Shown: one piece after another, positions 17,397 through 26,008 of the stretch
Layout of the letters: each line of letters begins with the position of its first letter
How positions within the stretch are numbered: position 1 is the first letter of the stretch
Assembly: GCA_022566215.1 (NCBI GenBank)
Contig: JADFJJ010000018.1
Coordinates: 1-32,046 of the forward strand
Direction of reading: 5' to 3'
Length of the DNA stretch: 32,046 bases
Source of the DNA: Pseudomonadota bacterium
GTDB taxonomy: Bacteria > Pseudomonadota > Alphaproteobacteria > Sphingomonadales > SMXR01
The notes under the pieces: generated by a model
The model's input: only the letters and a program-made list of their open reading frames with translations
Told to the model about the DNA's origin: nothing
Database searches by the model: none
Made by a program: the position numbers and the translations under genes

Positions 17397-19580
17397 TCAG
17401 TCCTTTTCCGCGCCCCGCACCCGGGTCGCGGCGCTGACCACGTTCAAGGTCCTCAAGGCGGTGATAATCACGGTCAAATGTTTCACATCACGGACCTCGA
17501 TATCGACCAGCATGGTAAAAAATTCAGGGTCGCGGCTGACTATTTTCAGGTTTGATATATTGGCGTCATGTTTTGCAACAACGGTGGCGATGTTGGCCAG
17601 CACACCGGCCTCGTTGACCACCACCAGGCTGATCCGGCCCGCCCAGAAACCGGGCTTTTCACTTTTGGACTGCCACGACAGATCAATCCAGTCCTCCTCA
17701 TCCCCGATCAGGTGCTCGAGGGTTTCGCAGTCGATGGTGTGGGCAATCACCCCCTTGCCCTTTTCCACCACCCCGACAATCCGGTCCCCGGGCAAGGGGT
17801 AGCAGCAATCCGCCAGATGGAGCGCCATTCCCGGGGTCAAACCCTTGATCGAAATCGCTGCATCGGGGTCTGAGGGCTGTTCGGCCCATTTCCGGGCAGG
17901 GCCGCCCTTTTTGGCGGCGCGGCGGAAACTCATCCCGGGAAAAATTACCTCCATCGCCTGACGCGCGGCCAGAATTCCCTTGCCGACGTCCTCATAAACG
18001 TCCTCGACCTTATCCAGATGCAGTTTAGCCAGCGCCTGTTTGACGGCTTTTTCCGAGAATTCCATGTTTTCCCGCCGGGAGGCCTTTTCCAGGATGGTTT
18101 TGCCCAATTTGATATATTCCGCCTGGGCCTGGCGGCGAATGTAGCGCTTAATCGCCGAACGCGCCTTACCGGTAATCACAAACCCTTCCCAGCGCGGGGA
18201 CGGATGCTGGGCCTTGGAGCGCAGAATTTCCACCTGGTCGCCGTTCTCCAGCTGATGGCGCAGCGGCACGTGGCGGCCGTTGACCTTGCCCCCGACACAG
18301 GTGTCGCCTACCGCGGTATGGACCGCATAAGCAAAGTCCACGATCGTTGAGCCACGCGGCAGCGGCAGCAGATCCCCCTTCGGGGTAAAGCAAAACACCT
18401 GATCCTGGAACATTTCCATCTTGGTGTGTTCCAGAAATTCCTCAGGCGTGGTCGCCAGTTCCAGAATTTCCAAAAGCTCCTGCAGCCATTTGTACTGGAT
18501 GCCGTCCTTTTCGTTTGAGCCTTGTTTGTAGCTCCAATGGGCGGCCACGCCCTTTTCGGCAATTTCATGCATTGTTTCGGTTCTGATCTGGATCTCGATA
18601 CGGTAATTGTCCGGCCCGATGACGGCGGTGTGGATCGACTGGTAGCCGTTTTGCTTGGTGGTGGAAATATAGTCATCAAAAGTGCCCGGAACCATCGACC
18701 AGCTTTGATGAATAACGCCCAGCGCCTTGTAACAATCGGCCACTTCATCAACGATCACCCTGAATGCAATCACGTCCGAGAGCTGTTCAAAGCCCAAATG
18801 ATTGCGTTCCATTTTCATCCAGATCGAATAAGGGGTTTTTTCGCGGCCGAAAACTGTCGACTTGATGCCGTTCTTTTTCAGAACCCGCTTGATTTTGGCG
18901 GCGATCGATTTGGATACATTGCCGCCCTTTTTCTTCAGGTAGGTGAGGCGCTGGTTGATCGAATCATAGGCCTCGGACTGGAGCTCGCGAAAGGCGATGT
19001 CCTCCAGCTCATCCTTCATTTTGCGCATGCCGATGCGTTCGGCCAAAGGGGCATAAATCTCCATCGTCTCGAGCGCGATGCGGCGGCGTTTTTCGGGTGA
19101 GGTGATGTGATGGAGAGTGCGCATATTATGAAGCCGGTCCGCCAGTTTCACCAGCAGCACCCGGATATCGTTGGACATGGCCAGCAGAAATTTACGGAAG
19201 TTTTCAGCCTCACGCATGCTCTCGGTGGGCAGTTCAATCCGCGACAGTTTGGTCACCCCGTCGACCAGCCGGGCGATCTGCTTGCCGAACGTCTCTTCAA
19301 TTTCCTCCAGCGTGGCAAGCGTATCCTCAACCGTATCGTGCAACAGCCCGGTGACAATGGTGTCGCTATCCAGGTGCATTTCGGTCAGAATTTCGGCGAC
19401 TTCCAGCGGGTGCATGAAATACGGGTCGCCGGAAGCCCGGGTCTGCTCGCTGTGGGCCTGTTCGGAATAATCGTAGGCCTTGGTGATCAGGGACTCGTTG
19501 ACCTGCGGGTCGTATCCCCTAACCCTCTCAACCAGTTGCGCCTGTTTTTTCAACGGCCAGATTCGCATTTTTTTCAGCAC
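17397..19580 (-). CDS. rsh: Bifunctional (p)ppGpp synthetase/hydrolase, RelA/SpoT family
   Basis: This controls the stringent-response alarmone (p)ppGpp. The 727-residue protein has the full long-RSH layout. The HD hydrolase domain has HDTVEDT at 81-87. The synthetase domain has GREKTPYSIWMKM and NGYQSIHTAVIG. TGS follows at about 400-460 (FTPKGDLLPLPRGSTIVDFAYAVHTAVG), then a zinc-finger/helical region with ADCCYPLPGD, and a C-terminal ACT domain (about 645-725). Both catalytic halves look intact, as expected when one RSH serves the cell. The start is drawn at GTG 19580; ATG four codons later (19568) is equally possible. A TTGACA promoter directly upstream follows the rpoZ terminator, so rsh can be transcribed separately from rpoZ. 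Confidence 0.96.
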   Translation of the reverse strand: MLKKMRIWPLKKQAQLVERVRGYDPQVNESLITKAYDYSEQAHSEQTRASGDPYFMHPLEVAEILTEMHLDSDTIVTGLLHDTVEDTLATLEEIEETFGKQIARLVDGVTKLSRIELPTESMREAENFRKFLLAMSNDIRVLLVKLADRLHNMRTLHHITSPEKRRRIALETMEIYAPLAERIGMRKMKDELEDIAFRELQSEAYDSINQRLTYLKKKGGNVSKSIAAKIKRVLKKNGIKSTVFGREKTPYSIWMKMERNHLGFEQLSDVIAFRVIVDEVADCYKALGVIHQSWSMVPGTFDDYISTTKQNGYQSIHTAVIGPDNYRIEIQIRTETMHEIAEKGVAAHWSYKQGSNEKDGIQYKWLQELLEILELATTPEEFLEHTKMEMFQDQVFCFTPKGDLLPLPRGSTIVDFAYAVHTAVGDTCVGGKVNGRHVPLRHQLENGDQVEILRSKAQHPSPRWEGFVITGKARSAIKRYIRRQAQAEYIKLGKTILEKASRRENMEFSEKAVKQALAKLHLDKVEDVYEDVGKGILAARQAMEVIFPGMSFRRAAKKGGPARKWAEQPSDPDAAISIKGLTPGMALHLADCCYPLPGDRIVGVVEKGKGVIAHTIDCETLEHLIGDEEDWIDLSWQSKSEKPGFWAGRISLVVVNEAGVLANIATVVAKHDANISNLKIVSRDPEFFTMLVDIEVRDVKHLTVIITALRTLNVVSAATRVRGAEKD

Positions 19581-19605
19581 CAGTTATCCATATTGTGAAC
19601 GTCGA

Positions 19606-19636
19606 TATATAGATATAAGCCGGTTTTGGCTGTCAA
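19606..19636 (-). promoter_or_regulatory. Putative promoter of the rsh-pyrE-pdxJ-acpS unit
   Basis: On the minus strand a perfect TTGACA (19631-19636) is followed by an AT-rich run TATATCTATATATC. TCTATA (19608-19613) is at 17-base spacing and TATATA (19606-19611) at 19. The start codon at 19580 is 25-30 bases downstream. The promoter begins only about nine bases past the rpoZ terminator stem. Confidence 0.6.
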
Positions 19637-19640
19637 CAAA

Positions 19641-19675
19641 CAAAAAACCCGGCAGGAACGCTGGCCGGGTTTCAT
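19641..19675 (-). terminator. Intrinsic terminator after rpoZ
   Basis: A nine-base-pair perfect stem (AAACCCGGC at 19645-19653 with GCCGGGTTT at 19664-19672) has a ten-base loop. Read on the minus strand it is followed by a run of T (GGGTTTTTTG), the layout of a rho-independent terminator for rpoZ. Confidence 0.85.
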
Positions 19676-19695
19676 TTTTCGCATCTTTGGCAGGA

Positions 19696-20091
19696 TTATT
19701 CGTCCTCGGGCTCGACAATATTGACATCCTTTTTTTGCTCGAGATTTTCCTTTTCCAGGTTGGCCTTCTGGATGTCTTTTTTCACGACTTCCGGGATCGC
19801 CTCGCCGGCGCCCTCCCGCGCGCTCATCAAAAGGTCGGGATTGTCCTCTTCCGGTTCGTCCATCTCAACCAGCTTTTGGATCGAATGGATGATATTTTCC
19901 CTCATGTCCCCTGGCAGAATCTTGCCTTCGGCAATTTCCCTTAAGGAAACGACCGGGTTTTTGTCGTTGTCGCGATCCACCAAAAGCGCCTCGCCGGAGG
20001 AAATCTGGCGCGAACGCTGGCCGGCATAAAGCACCAGGTCAAACCGGTTGGTTACTCTGGTAATGCAGTCTTCCACAGTGACGCGGGCCAT
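19696..20091 (-). CDS. rpoZ: RNA polymerase omega subunit
   Basis: Omega helps fold and assemble the beta-prime subunit and contributes to the ppGpp site on RNA polymerase in other Proteobacteria. The 131-residue protein begins [23 protein letters not shown] and contains [12 protein letters not shown] and [10 protein letters not shown], all hallmark segments. It carries a long acidic C-terminal extension relative to the 91-residue E. coli protein, which is usual in Alphaproteobacteria. ATG at 20091 has AAGGAG nine or so bases upstream. It lies directly before the (p)ppGpp synthetase gene but has its own terminator and promoter. Confidence 0.95.
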   Translation of the reverse strand: MARVTVEDCITRVTNRFDLVLYAGQRSRQISSGEALLVDRDNDKNPVVSLREIAEGKILPGDMRENIIHSIQKLVEMDEPEEDNPDLLMSAREGAGEAIPEVVKKDIQKANLEKENLEQKKDVNIVEPEDE

Positions 20092-20138
20092 TTCTCTAAT
20101 CTCCTTGAAATAAAGACCTTTTTGATCCAGACCGCAGG

Positions 20139-20167
20139 CTTATAACTTCGCGGCGGGACGAAGTAAA
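20139..20167 (-). promoter_or_regulatory. Putative rpoZ promoter
   Basis: On the minus strand TTTACT (20162-20167) and TATAAG (20139-20144) are separated by exactly 17 bases. Predicted transcription start is about 40 bases before the rpoZ ATG. Confidence 0.6.
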
Positions 20168-20180
20168 GAATATTTTCTTC

Positions 20181-20675
20181 CTAGAGAAGGAGCGCCCTGC
20201 CCTCTTCGGGAAGCTCTGCCAGCAACTCCGCTGCGGTTTTGCCTGAGACCGGATGGCGCCACCCCGGGGCCAGGTCGCACAAAGGCTGCAGGACAAAATG
20301 GCGCAGGTGCATCCTCGGGTGGGGCAGCGCCAGGCCCCCACTTCCGCCGGCCAGCACCCGGCCATTATAATCCAGCAAATCCAGGTCGATGATCCGGGCC
20401 TGGTTTTTAATTCTCCGGGTGCGGCCCATTTCCTCCTCAATGGCATGGAGTATCTCCAAAAGCACGCCTGGGGTTAGCGGCGTCTCTATTTCCGCCACCG
20501 CGTTTACAAACCATGGCTGGTCCGAAGCGGGAACCGGCGCGCTTTTATAAAAAGGGGATACCCCTTGAACCTTAATGTCCTTTTGCCCGAGGGACTGCAG
20601 GGCTTTAAGTAAATTTTCATGGGCAGTGGCCCCGCCGGGGCCGGGCAAGTTTGCTCCAAGGCCGATTAATATCAC
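20181..20675 (-). CDS. folK: 2-amino-4-hydroxy-6-hydroxymethyldihydropteridine pyrophosphokinase
   Basis: FolK (HPPK) pyrophosphorylates 6-hydroxymethyl-dihydropterin in folate synthesis. The 164-residue protein has ILIGLGANL at the start, a FYKSAPVP..DQPWFVNAV region, and the signature RTRRIKNQARIIDLDLLDY (about 90-108) with the two catalytic Asp residues. A late LPHPRMHLRHFVLQPL segment is also typical. The start is GTG at 20675 with GGAAGGG upstream; the nearby ATG is out of frame. Eighty-nine bases separate it from rpoZ. It is divergent from the uracil-DNA glycosylase gene. Confidence 0.95.
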   Translation of the reverse strand: MILIGLGANLPGPGGATAHENLLKALQSLGQKDIKVQGVSPFYKSAPVPASDQPWFVNAVAEIETPLTPGVLLEILHAIEEEMGRTRRIKNQARIIDLDLLDYNGRVLAGGSGGLALPHPRMHLRHFVLQPLCDLAPGWRHPVSGKTAAELLAELPEEGRALLL

Positions 20676-20733
20676 TGCATTTCCCTTCCCAAGACCGGTT
20701 GCACTTGAACTCTAGGTTCATTAAACGAGGTGG

Positions 20734-21372
20734 ATGGTGAATAAAAGTATAAATCCGCCCGGGGATTGCTCCCTGTGCCCCAGGCTTTGCGGCTTTCGCC
20801 AGGACAATCAAAAAACCTACCCTGATTTTTTCAACGCCCCGGTTCCCTCATTTGGCGATCCTGGCGCCGCGCTTTTGATCGTCGGCCTGGCCCCCGGCCT
20901 GAAAGGGGCCAACCGCACCGGCCGCCCGTTTACCGGGGATTACGCCGGGGATCTTTTATATGGAACGTTGATCAAATATGGTTTCGCCGTGGGCGAATAT
21001 AAAGCGCGGCCAGATGATGGGCTTACCTTAAAAAATGCCCTGATCACCAATGCGGTGCGCTGTGTGCCGCCGGAAAACAAACCGGTTGGGTTGGAGATTA
21101 ACACCTGCCGGCCTTTTTTGGTTAATCAGATCAAGGTGTTAAGGAATTTGAAAACCATCCTGGCGCTTGGCGGCATCGCCCACCGGAGTGTCGTAACTGC
21201 CTATCAAAAACGCCAGGTGGACTATCCCTTCGGCCATGCCAGCAGCCATGACCTTGGGGGCGGGATCAGGCTGGTCGACAGCTATCATTGCTCCCGCTAC
21301 AACACCAACACCGGGCGCCTGACCACCGGCATGTTTGAAAGTCTGTTTGCCAGCCTTCGTGAAACCATATAA
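20734..21372 (+). CDS. Uracil-DNA glycosylase, family 5 (UDGb-like)
   Basis: A 212-residue DNA-repair glycosylase that removes uracil or other deaminated bases. Motif 1 is GLAPGLKGANRTGRPFTGD (51-69), where the catalytic Asp of family 1/4 enzymes is replaced, as is known for family 5. The closing motif SYHCSRYNTNTGRLT is also of this family. Likely 4Fe-4S ligands are Cys12, Cys15, Cys110 and Cys125; Cys19 is an extra cysteine. ATG at 20734 has GAGGTGG immediately upstream. The stop is nine bases before the CDF transporter gene, so the two probably share a transcript although no functional link is evident. Confidence 0.9.
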   Translation: MVNKSINPPGDCSLCPRLCGFRQDNQKTYPDFFNAPVPSFGDPGAALLIVGLAPGLKGANRTGRPFTGDYAGDLLYGTLIKYGFAVGEYKARPDDGLTLKNALITNAVRCVPPENKPVGLEINTCRPFLVNQIKVLRNLKTILALGGIAHRSVVTAYQKRQVDYPFGHASSHDLGGGIRLVDSYHCSRYNTNTGRLTTGMFESLFASLRETI

Positions 21373-21381
21373 GGGTTTGCC

Positions 21382-22251
21382 ATGACCCACCACCCTCATC
21401 ACGCCAACGAAAAGCGGATTCTCAAGGCGCTTTTGCTGACCGGGATTTTCATGCTGGTGGAAGTGGCTGGCGGTCTCTATGCCGGGTCACTGGCGCTGTT
21501 GGCCGATGCCGGTCATATGCTGACCGATACCGCGGCGCTGGCGCTGGCTTACGGGGCGTTTCGCCTGAGCCGCCGCCCCGCCGACCAGATGAGAACCTAT
21601 GGTTATGACCGCTTTCAGGTGCTGGCGGCCTTCATCAACGGGCTGGTGCTGTTCGGGATTTTTGTCTGGATTGTCAAGGAGGCGATCGAGCGCATAATGG
21701 CGCCATCAGATGTTCTGGCGATCCCGATGCTGGTGGTCGCCACCGCCGGGCTCATTATCAACCTGATATCATTTAAAATCCTCCACCCGGGGTCAAAAGA
21801 CAATCTCAATATCAAGGGCGCCTTGCTGCATGTGGCCTTTGATATCCTGGGCTCGATCGGGGCGATCATTGCGGCGGTGGTCATTTACTTTACCGGCTGG
21901 ATGAAAATTGACCCGATCCTGTCGATTTTCCTGGCCGCCATGATTCTGCCGTCGGCCTGGAATCTGGTAAAAAAGGCCACCCATATCCTGATGGAAGGCA
22001 CCCCCGACAGCTTCAATGTCGAGGCCCTGAAGAAAGACCTGGTCAGCCATGTCCCGGGCCTGAAGGATATCCACCATGTGCATGTCTGGCTGCTGACCGC
22101 CGAGCGGCCGCTGCTGTCCATGCACGCAACCGTGGGGGACATCAAAAAAAGTGAAAAAATACTTTTAGGCATAAAAAAACGCCTGGTGGATGAACATGGC
22201 ATCAACCATTCCACGGTCCAGATTGAGACCGAGGGGTGCGCCGACCACTAA
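21382..22251 (+). CDS. Cation diffusion facilitator family metal exporter
   Basis: A 289-residue inner-membrane transporter that exchanges Zn2+ or related divalent cations for protons (CzcD/ZitB group). It has about six membrane helices. The family metal site appears as H-x3-D in ADAGHMLTD (His45, Asp49), with a matching HVAFDILGS in helix 5. A cytoplasmic C-terminal domain follows, with the helix-strand segment DIHHVHVWLLTAERPLLSMH. The His-rich N-terminus (MTHHPHH) is common in the group. Zn is the most likely substrate, but Cd, Co or Ni cannot be excluded. ATG at 21382; a bidirectional terminator follows the stop. Confidence 0.93.
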   Translation: MTHHPHHANEKRILKALLLTGIFMLVEVAGGLYAGSLALLADAGHMLTDTAALALAYGAFRLSRRPADQMRTYGYDRFQVLAAFINGLVLFGIFVWIVKEAIERIMAPSDVLAIPMLVVATAGLIINLISFKILHPGSKDNLNIKGALLHVAFDILGSIGAIIAAVVIYFTGWMKIDPILSIFLAAMILPSAWNLVKKATHILMEGTPDSFNVEALKKDLVSHVPGLKDIHHVHVWLLTAERPLLSMHATVGDIKKSEKILLGIKKRLVDEHGINHSTVQIETEGCADH

Positions 22252-22284
22252 AAAAACGGCGGCCCGAAGACCGCCGTTTCAAAT
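22251..22284. terminator. Bidirectional intrinsic terminator between CDF and M13 genes
   Basis: AAACGGCGG (22254-22262) pairs perfectly with CCGCCGTTT (22271-22279) around an eight-base loop. On the minus strand it is followed by a run of seven T, and on the plus strand by TTTCAAATTTC. It separates two convergent genes. Confidence 0.85.
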
Positions 22285-22299
22285 TTCATGTCCCGGGTC

Positions 22300-24357
22300 T
22301 TACCAGATGCTGACCCGCTCTTCCTCGGGCCGGAACAAGGCATTCCCCTCCTCAACCCCAAAGGCTTCATAAAACGGCGTGAAGTTCATCAGGGTGCCGT
22401 TTGCGCGGTATATTGAAGGCGAATGTGGATTGGTCAGGATCAGGTTCCGGAGGGCTTCCTCGCGGTATTTATTGCGCCAGATCTGGGCGAATCCGATGAA
22501 GAACCGCTGGTCGCCGGTCAGCCCGTCGATGACCGGGGCTTCCTCGCCATTCAGCGACATCCGGTAGGCCTTGTAGGCCAGAGTAACGCCGGTCAAATCA
22601 CCAATGTTTTCACCCAGCGTCAGTTGGCCATTGACGTTCATATCTTCCATCGGGCTGAACTGGTTATACTGGTCGACAAGCACCGCGGCTTTGGCTTCAA
22701 AAGCGGTGGCGTCCGCTTCACTCCACCAGTCACGCATATTTCCATCACCATCGAAGCGGCGTCCCTGGTCATCAAAGGCGTGGCCGATTTCGTGGCCGAT
22801 GACCGCGCCGATCCCGCCATAGTTGACCGCCGGATCCGCTGTCAGGTTGAAGAATGGCGGCTGCAGGATAGCGGCCGGGAACACGATCTCGTTCATGGTC
22901 GGGTTGTGATAGGCGTTGACCGTCTGAGGCGTCATGCCCCACTCGCCGCGGTCGATTTCCTGGTCCAGCTTGTCAATATCGTCCTGATACGCCCAGGCGT
23001 TGGCCCGAGCCAGGTTTCCGATTGGATCGTCGGCGCGGATTTCCATGCCCTGATAGGTTTCCCACTCATCGGGATAACCAATTTTGGTCATCATTTTTGA
23101 GCGTTTTTGCTCGGCCATGGCTTTGGTTTCATCGGTCATCCAGTCCAGTTCCTGAATGCCTTCCTGGAACGCGGCCATCAGGTTATCAACCAGTTTTTCC
23201 ATCTCCACCTTGGCCTCGGGCGGAAAATGGCGGTCGACATAAACCCTGCCAACGCCTTCACCCAGCGTCGCATTGATAACCCGGACCCCGGTTTTCCAGC
23301 GTTCCGGTTGTTCCTCCAGGCCGTTTACCAGTTTACCCATGAAGTTAAAGTGGGCGTCCTTAAACTCGCTGGAAAGAAACGTCGCTTCCCCGTTCATGGT
23401 CTGGAAACGCAGATAATCTTTCCAAGCATCAAGCGAAGCGCCATTGATAATTCCGCCCAGCGCCTGGAAATAACTAAGCTGGGCAACCACCAATTCTTCA
23501 CGTCCGGTAAGACCAGCACCCTCGAAGAAAGCTTGCCAGTCAATTTCAGATGTCACTTCTTCATCCAGATTTGCGGTGTTGAAAAGATTGTAGAGAGCCG
23601 GAATGTCACGATTTTGAACCGGTGACCAATGATTCTCGGCGATCTGCATTTCGATCCCAATAACGTTTTGGGCGCGCCCGGCGGCATTATCAAAACCCGC
23701 CATTTCAAACAAGCTGGCGATATAGAGGGGATAGGCGGCGCGGATTTCATCAAATTTTTCACCCTCGTTAAGGTAATAATCGCGCCCGGGCAGCGCCAGC
23801 CCGCCCTGCCAAACGTAAGCCATGTAACGGGAACTGTCACCAAGATCAGGAAATACGGCGGTTCCCAATGGGGCATTCACACCGGTATAACCGGTGCCGC
23901 CAAATGTCCTCATCAGGTCGGCCGTGTTTTCAATCGCACTGATTTTTTCGAAATAGGGTTTTAAGGGGTCGGTCCCTTTGCCCTCAACCAGGTCTTTGTT
24001 CAATAGGCTGGCGTAAAAATCACCGATTTTTTGCTCAATAGATCCAGCAGCAAGATTGTCTTGCTCTGATAATTCCTCGATAATAGCGCGTTGATTAGCT
24101 TCGCTTTCATCCCTCAAGATCCGGAACGACCCATAGCTGGTCGAATCTCCGGGAATTTCAGTTTCGGCAAGCCAGGTCCCGTTGACATAATTGAAAAAAT
24201 CATCCGCCGGGTTGACGCTGTTATCAAAACCGGAAAAATCAATTCCGCTTGCGGTGGCATAGGGAGAGACCTTCACCTCTTCCGTGGGTTGGCCGCCCCG
24301 GTCACAGGCCGCCAGTAAAAAGGCGCAGGTCACCAGTATCGCTATCGTTTTATTCAT
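22300..24357 (-). CDS. M13 family (neprilysin-like) zinc metallopeptidase, lipoprotein
   Basis: A 685-residue zinc peptidase expected to cut oligopeptides outside the cytoplasm. The N-terminus MNKTIAILVTCAFLLAAC is a lipoprotein signal with the lipobox Cys at residue 18. The zinc site is HEIGH (522-526) with Glu583 in GENIGDL as third ligand. The N-terminal M13 domain begins GIDFSGFDNSVNPADDFFNYVNGTW, and the protein ends with the usual RPEEERVSIW, including the conserved C-terminal Trp. The frame is open to 24531, but ATG 24357 has a perfect AGGAGG upstream and gives the signal peptide. Substrates are unknown; bacterial M13 enzymes are broad oligopeptidases. Confidence 0.94.
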   Translation of the reverse strand: MNKTIAILVTCAFLLAACDRGGQPTEEVKVSPYATASGIDFSGFDNSVNPADDFFNYVNGTWLAETEIPGDSTSYGSFRILRDESEANQRAIIEELSEQDNLAAGSIEQKIGDFYASLLNKDLVEGKGTDPLKPYFEKISAIENTADLMRTFGGTGYTGVNAPLGTAVFPDLGDSSRYMAYVWQGGLALPGRDYYLNEGEKFDEIRAAYPLYIASLFEMAGFDNAAGRAQNVIGIEMQIAENHWSPVQNRDIPALYNLFNTANLDEEVTSEIDWQAFFEGAGLTGREELVVAQLSYFQALGGIINGASLDAWKDYLRFQTMNGEATFLSSEFKDAHFNFMGKLVNGLEEQPERWKTGVRVINATLGEGVGRVYVDRHFPPEAKVEMEKLVDNLMAAFQEGIQELDWMTDETKAMAEQKRSKMMTKIGYPDEWETYQGMEIRADDPIGNLARANAWAYQDDIDKLDQEIDRGEWGMTPQTVNAYHNPTMNEIVFPAAILQPPFFNLTADPAVNYGGIGAVIGHEIGHAFDDQGRRFDGDGNMRDWWSEADATAFEAKAAVLVDQYNQFSPMEDMNVNGQLTLGENIGDLTGVTLAYKAYRMSLNGEEAPVIDGLTGDQRFFIGFAQIWRNKYREEALRNLILTNPHSPSIYRANGTLMNFTPFYEAFGVEEGNALFRPEEERVSIW

Positions 24358-24488
24358 GTCTTCCTCCTGGTTGTGGATTTTCCCCTGACAGCTTATTTGC
24401 TGGCCGTTTTTTGGGCATGGGTTTAGGTAGCAAAATGATCGCTTGATTAAAAGGAAAAAACTTGATGTGGGGACAAAATTTTGTGACG

Positions 24489-24974
24489 TCAGCCCCGGTC
24501 TTTCAACAGTATTTCCTTCTGGCGCTGCCAATCCCGCTTCTTTTGGGCTTCGCGTTTGTCATGGCGCTTTTTGCCCTTGGCCAGCCCCAAGGCCAGCTTG
24601 ACCCGGTTTTTTTCATTGAAATAGAGCATCAAGGGAATAAGGGTCAGGCCCCGGCGCTGGCTGGCGGCGGCAAGTTTGCTGATCTGTTTTTTGTGGAGCA
24701 GCAATCTTCGGGGCCGGCGCGGCTGGTGATTTGACTGGTTGCCGTGACTGAATTCCGGGATATGGGCGTTGACCAGGAAAACCTCACCCTCTTTGACCTC
24801 AGCGTAGGATTCGGCCAGCGAGGGGGCCTGGGTGCGCAGTGATTTCACCTCCGTGCCCTTAAGCTCAATTCCCGCCTCAAAGGTATCAAGGATTTCGTAA
24901 TTGAACCGGGCCTTGCGGTTTTTGGCGATAATGCGAATGTCCCTGTCGGGCTTTTTTTTGCGCGGTGCGGCCAT
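24489..24974 (-). CDS. smpB: SsrA-binding protein SmpB
   Basis: SmpB binds tmRNA and brings it to stalled ribosomes for trans-translation. The 161-residue protein has the family core [28 protein letters not shown] and [24 protein letters not shown], and the lysine-rich C-terminal tail ([19 protein letters not shown]) that enters the ribosomal decoding site. The frame extends upstream into dapA; the conserved start is ATG 24974, 14 bases after the dapA stop. No tmRNA gene is visible in the window. Confidence 0.96.
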   Translation of the reverse strand: MAAPRKKKPDRDIRIIAKNRKARFNYEILDTFEAGIELKGTEVKSLRTQAPSLAESYAEVKEGEVFLVNAHIPEFSHGNQSNHQPRRPRRLLLHKKQISKLAAASQRRGLTLIPLMLYFNEKNRVKLALGLAKGKKRHDKREAQKKRDWQRQKEILLKDRG

Positions 24975-24988
24975 TTCCAAAACTTCTT

Positions 24989-25867
24989 TTAAGCCAAGAT
25001 TCCGCAGTCCTTCAGGGCGGATTTGACGATTTTCCTCGAACCCTCGCCCAAAGGCGCCAGCGGCAGCCGGACATCCGCCCGGCACAACCCCAAAAGGTGC
25101 GCCGCATATTTAACAGGAACCGGGTTGGTTTCAACAAAAAGATTTTTGTGAAGCGGGTTCAGCCTTTGGTGTATCTTTCCAGCTTCCTCAAAATCACCGG
25201 CCAGACAAAGGTTCTGGAATTCTGAACACAGCCCGGGGGCAATGTTGGCGCTAACCGAAATGCACCCCGCTCCGCCCTTTTGATTGAACTCCAGCGCGGT
25301 GATGTCATCGCCGGAAAGCTGGATGAAATCCTTCCCCATCAATGCCGCCTGGCGCAGCGGGCGCTCCGGATCACCGGTGGCGTCCTTGACGCCGATGATG
25401 GTTTCACATGCTTCATAAAGCCGCGCCATGGTCTCCGGCGTCATGTCCACGGCGCTGCGGCCCGGGATGTTGTAGATCAAAACCGGAAGCCCGGTGGCCC
25501 CGGCGACCGCCTTGAAATGAAGATAAAGGCCTTCCTGGGTGGGCTTGTTGTAATAGGGGGTGACCACCAGCAGGCCGCCGGCGCCCGCTGCCTCGGACTG
25601 GCGCGCCAGGAATATCGTTTTCTCGGTGCAATTGGTGCCGCACCCGGCGATTACCGGGATACGCCCAGAGACGGCTTCAACGGTGAGTTCCACTACCCGT
25701 TTGTGTTCGGCTTCGGTCAGGCACGGCGCCTCCCCGGTGGTGCCGCACGGAACCACGCCATGGGATCCTTCGGCCACCTGGCGGCTGACCAGGGCCTGAA
25801 ACGCCTTCTCATCCACCTGGCCATCGAGAAACGGCGTAATCAGCGCGGCGATCGATCCTTTGAACAT
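24989..25867 (-). CDS. dapA: 4-hydroxy-tetrahydrodipicolinate synthase
   Basis: DapA condenses pyruvate with aspartate semialdehyde, the first step towards lysine and meso-diaminopimelate for peptidoglycan. The 292-residue TIM-barrel protein has Schiff-base Lys161 (GVKDATGD), Tyr132 in YNIPGRS, the proton-relay Thr43 in GTTGE and Tyr106 in TPYYNKP. The longer open frame (to 25945) adds sequence without homology; ATG 25867 gives the standard start [13 protein letters not shown]. The dapA-smpB pair is a common alphaproteobacterial arrangement. Upstream is the terminator of the EF-hand gene. Confidence 0.96.
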   Translation of the reverse strand: MFKGSIAALITPFLDGQVDEKAFQALVSRQVAEGSHGVVPCGTTGEAPCLTEAEHKRVVELTVEAVSGRIPVIAGCGTNCTEKTIFLARQSEAAGAGGLLVVTPYYNKPTQEGLYLHFKAVAGATGLPVLIYNIPGRSAVDMTPETMARLYEACETIIGVKDATGDPERPLRQAALMGKDFIQLSGDDITALEFNQKGGAGCISVSANIAPGLCSEFQNLCLAGDFEEAGKIHQRLNPLHKNLFVETNPVPVKYAAHLLGLCRADVRLPLAPLGEGSRKIVKSALKDCGILA

Positions 25868-25942
25868 GAATTTGTCCGGTTCCTTTCCGGGCGAAGGTAA
25901 ACGGCCCGGCGCAAAGGAGCAAGAAAAAGGATCGCTCCCGGC

Positions 25943-25974
25943 CAAAAAGAAAAGACGGCGGAAAACATCCGCCG
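25943..25974 (-). terminator. Intrinsic terminator after the EF-hand gene
   Basis: CGGCGGA (25956-25962) pairs with TCCGCCG (25968-25974) around a five-base loop. On the minus strand it is followed by a T-rich tail (TCTTTTCTTTTT). It ends the EF-hand gene transcript ahead of dapA. Confidence 0.75.
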
Positions 25975-26008
25975 CCTGATCCGGTTCGGGTTTGGGAAAG
26001 GTTAAGGC

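Noticed and set aside
24358-24531. Longer N-terminus of the M13 peptidase
   Set aside because: The added segment destroys the lipoprotein signal, and AGGAGG lies directly before the internal ATG.
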